A stretch of 64,000 bases of DNA from Bog-473 sp963777485 (lineage in GTDB: Bacteria > Actinomycetota > Acidimicrobiia > Acidimicrobiales > RAAP-2). Location of the stretch: positions 930,001-994,000 of the forward strand of contig CAVZQP010000001.1 in assembly GCA_963777485.1 (NCBI GenBank). The letters run 5' to 3'. Below are positions 63,992 to 64,000 of the stretch, piece by piece. Position numbers and translations under genes: made by a program. The notes beneath the pieces are model-generated. The model was not told where the DNA came from. It saw nothing but the letters and a program-made list of their open reading frames with translations, and ran no database searches. Each line of letters opens with the position of its first letter. The stretch's first letter is position 1.

Positions 63992-64000
63992 AGCGCCTCG

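Overview
This window is a 64 kb, GC-rich, gene-dense chromosomal segment of an actinobacterium. Its gene set includes ergothioneine genes, a mycothiol-type DinB-fold protein, SepF/YggT/DivIVA division genes, a proteasome activator of the Bpa type, a menaquinone gene group and many start codons 6 to 8 nt after a -10 element. Together these fit the class Acidimicrobiia or a near relative; that placement is inferred from gene content, not from a marker search. No rRNA, tRNA, insertion sequence, prophage or CRISPR array was seen.

Layout. Bases 1-14579 are mixed accessory and housekeeping genes: a YfhO-type membrane protein, egtB-egtD, a DinB/MDMPI protein, a PadR regulator with a two-gene ABC exporter, a PaaI-like thioesterase, an SDR plus nitronate monooxygenase pair, a DHA2-type MFS exporter with a C-terminal MarR-like domain, and a cation/Ca2+ exchanger. 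A 551-bp stretch (14580-15130) holds no convincing gene. Then come a two-TM potassium channel with RCK domains, a CapA-like protein, a tyrosine phosphatase overlapping an acyl-CoA ligase, small membrane proteins (one, DUF3040, with an apparent frameshift), a ROK kinase, an HNH nuclease and a lipoate-ligase-like protein.

Bases 23565-42744 are the division and cell-wall (dcw) region: mraZ-rsmH-ftsL-ftsI-murE-mraY-(53-codon ORF)-ftsW-murG-murC-murB-ftsQ-ftsZ-yggS-sepF-yggT-divIVA-traR/dksA-like-lspA-rluD. Most genes from rsmH to ftsQ overlap by a few bases, so translation is probably coupled; ftsZ has its own good promoter. murF and murD are absent from their usual places. Downstream lie a group 2 sigma factor (reverse strand), a histidine phosphatase, an Rrf2 regulator, a phosphodiesterase-like protein, bpa and dnaE.

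Bases 50571-64000 hold two unrecognised proteins, a YyaL-type protein, an SDR, an ECF41 sigma factor with its carboxymuconolactone-decarboxylase partner and a matching promoter, the menaquinone genes menE, menA, menH and menD in alternating orientation, a DUF222-HNH protein and a carotenoid oxygenase that reaches the right edge.

The observations most worth following are the ECF41 module with its promoter, the missing murD/murF with a coupled small ORF in the murD position, the DUF3040 frameshift at a UUU-C site, the MFS-MarR fusion and the histone-H1-like tail fused to a DksA-type zinc finger. No clearly new multi-gene system was found.
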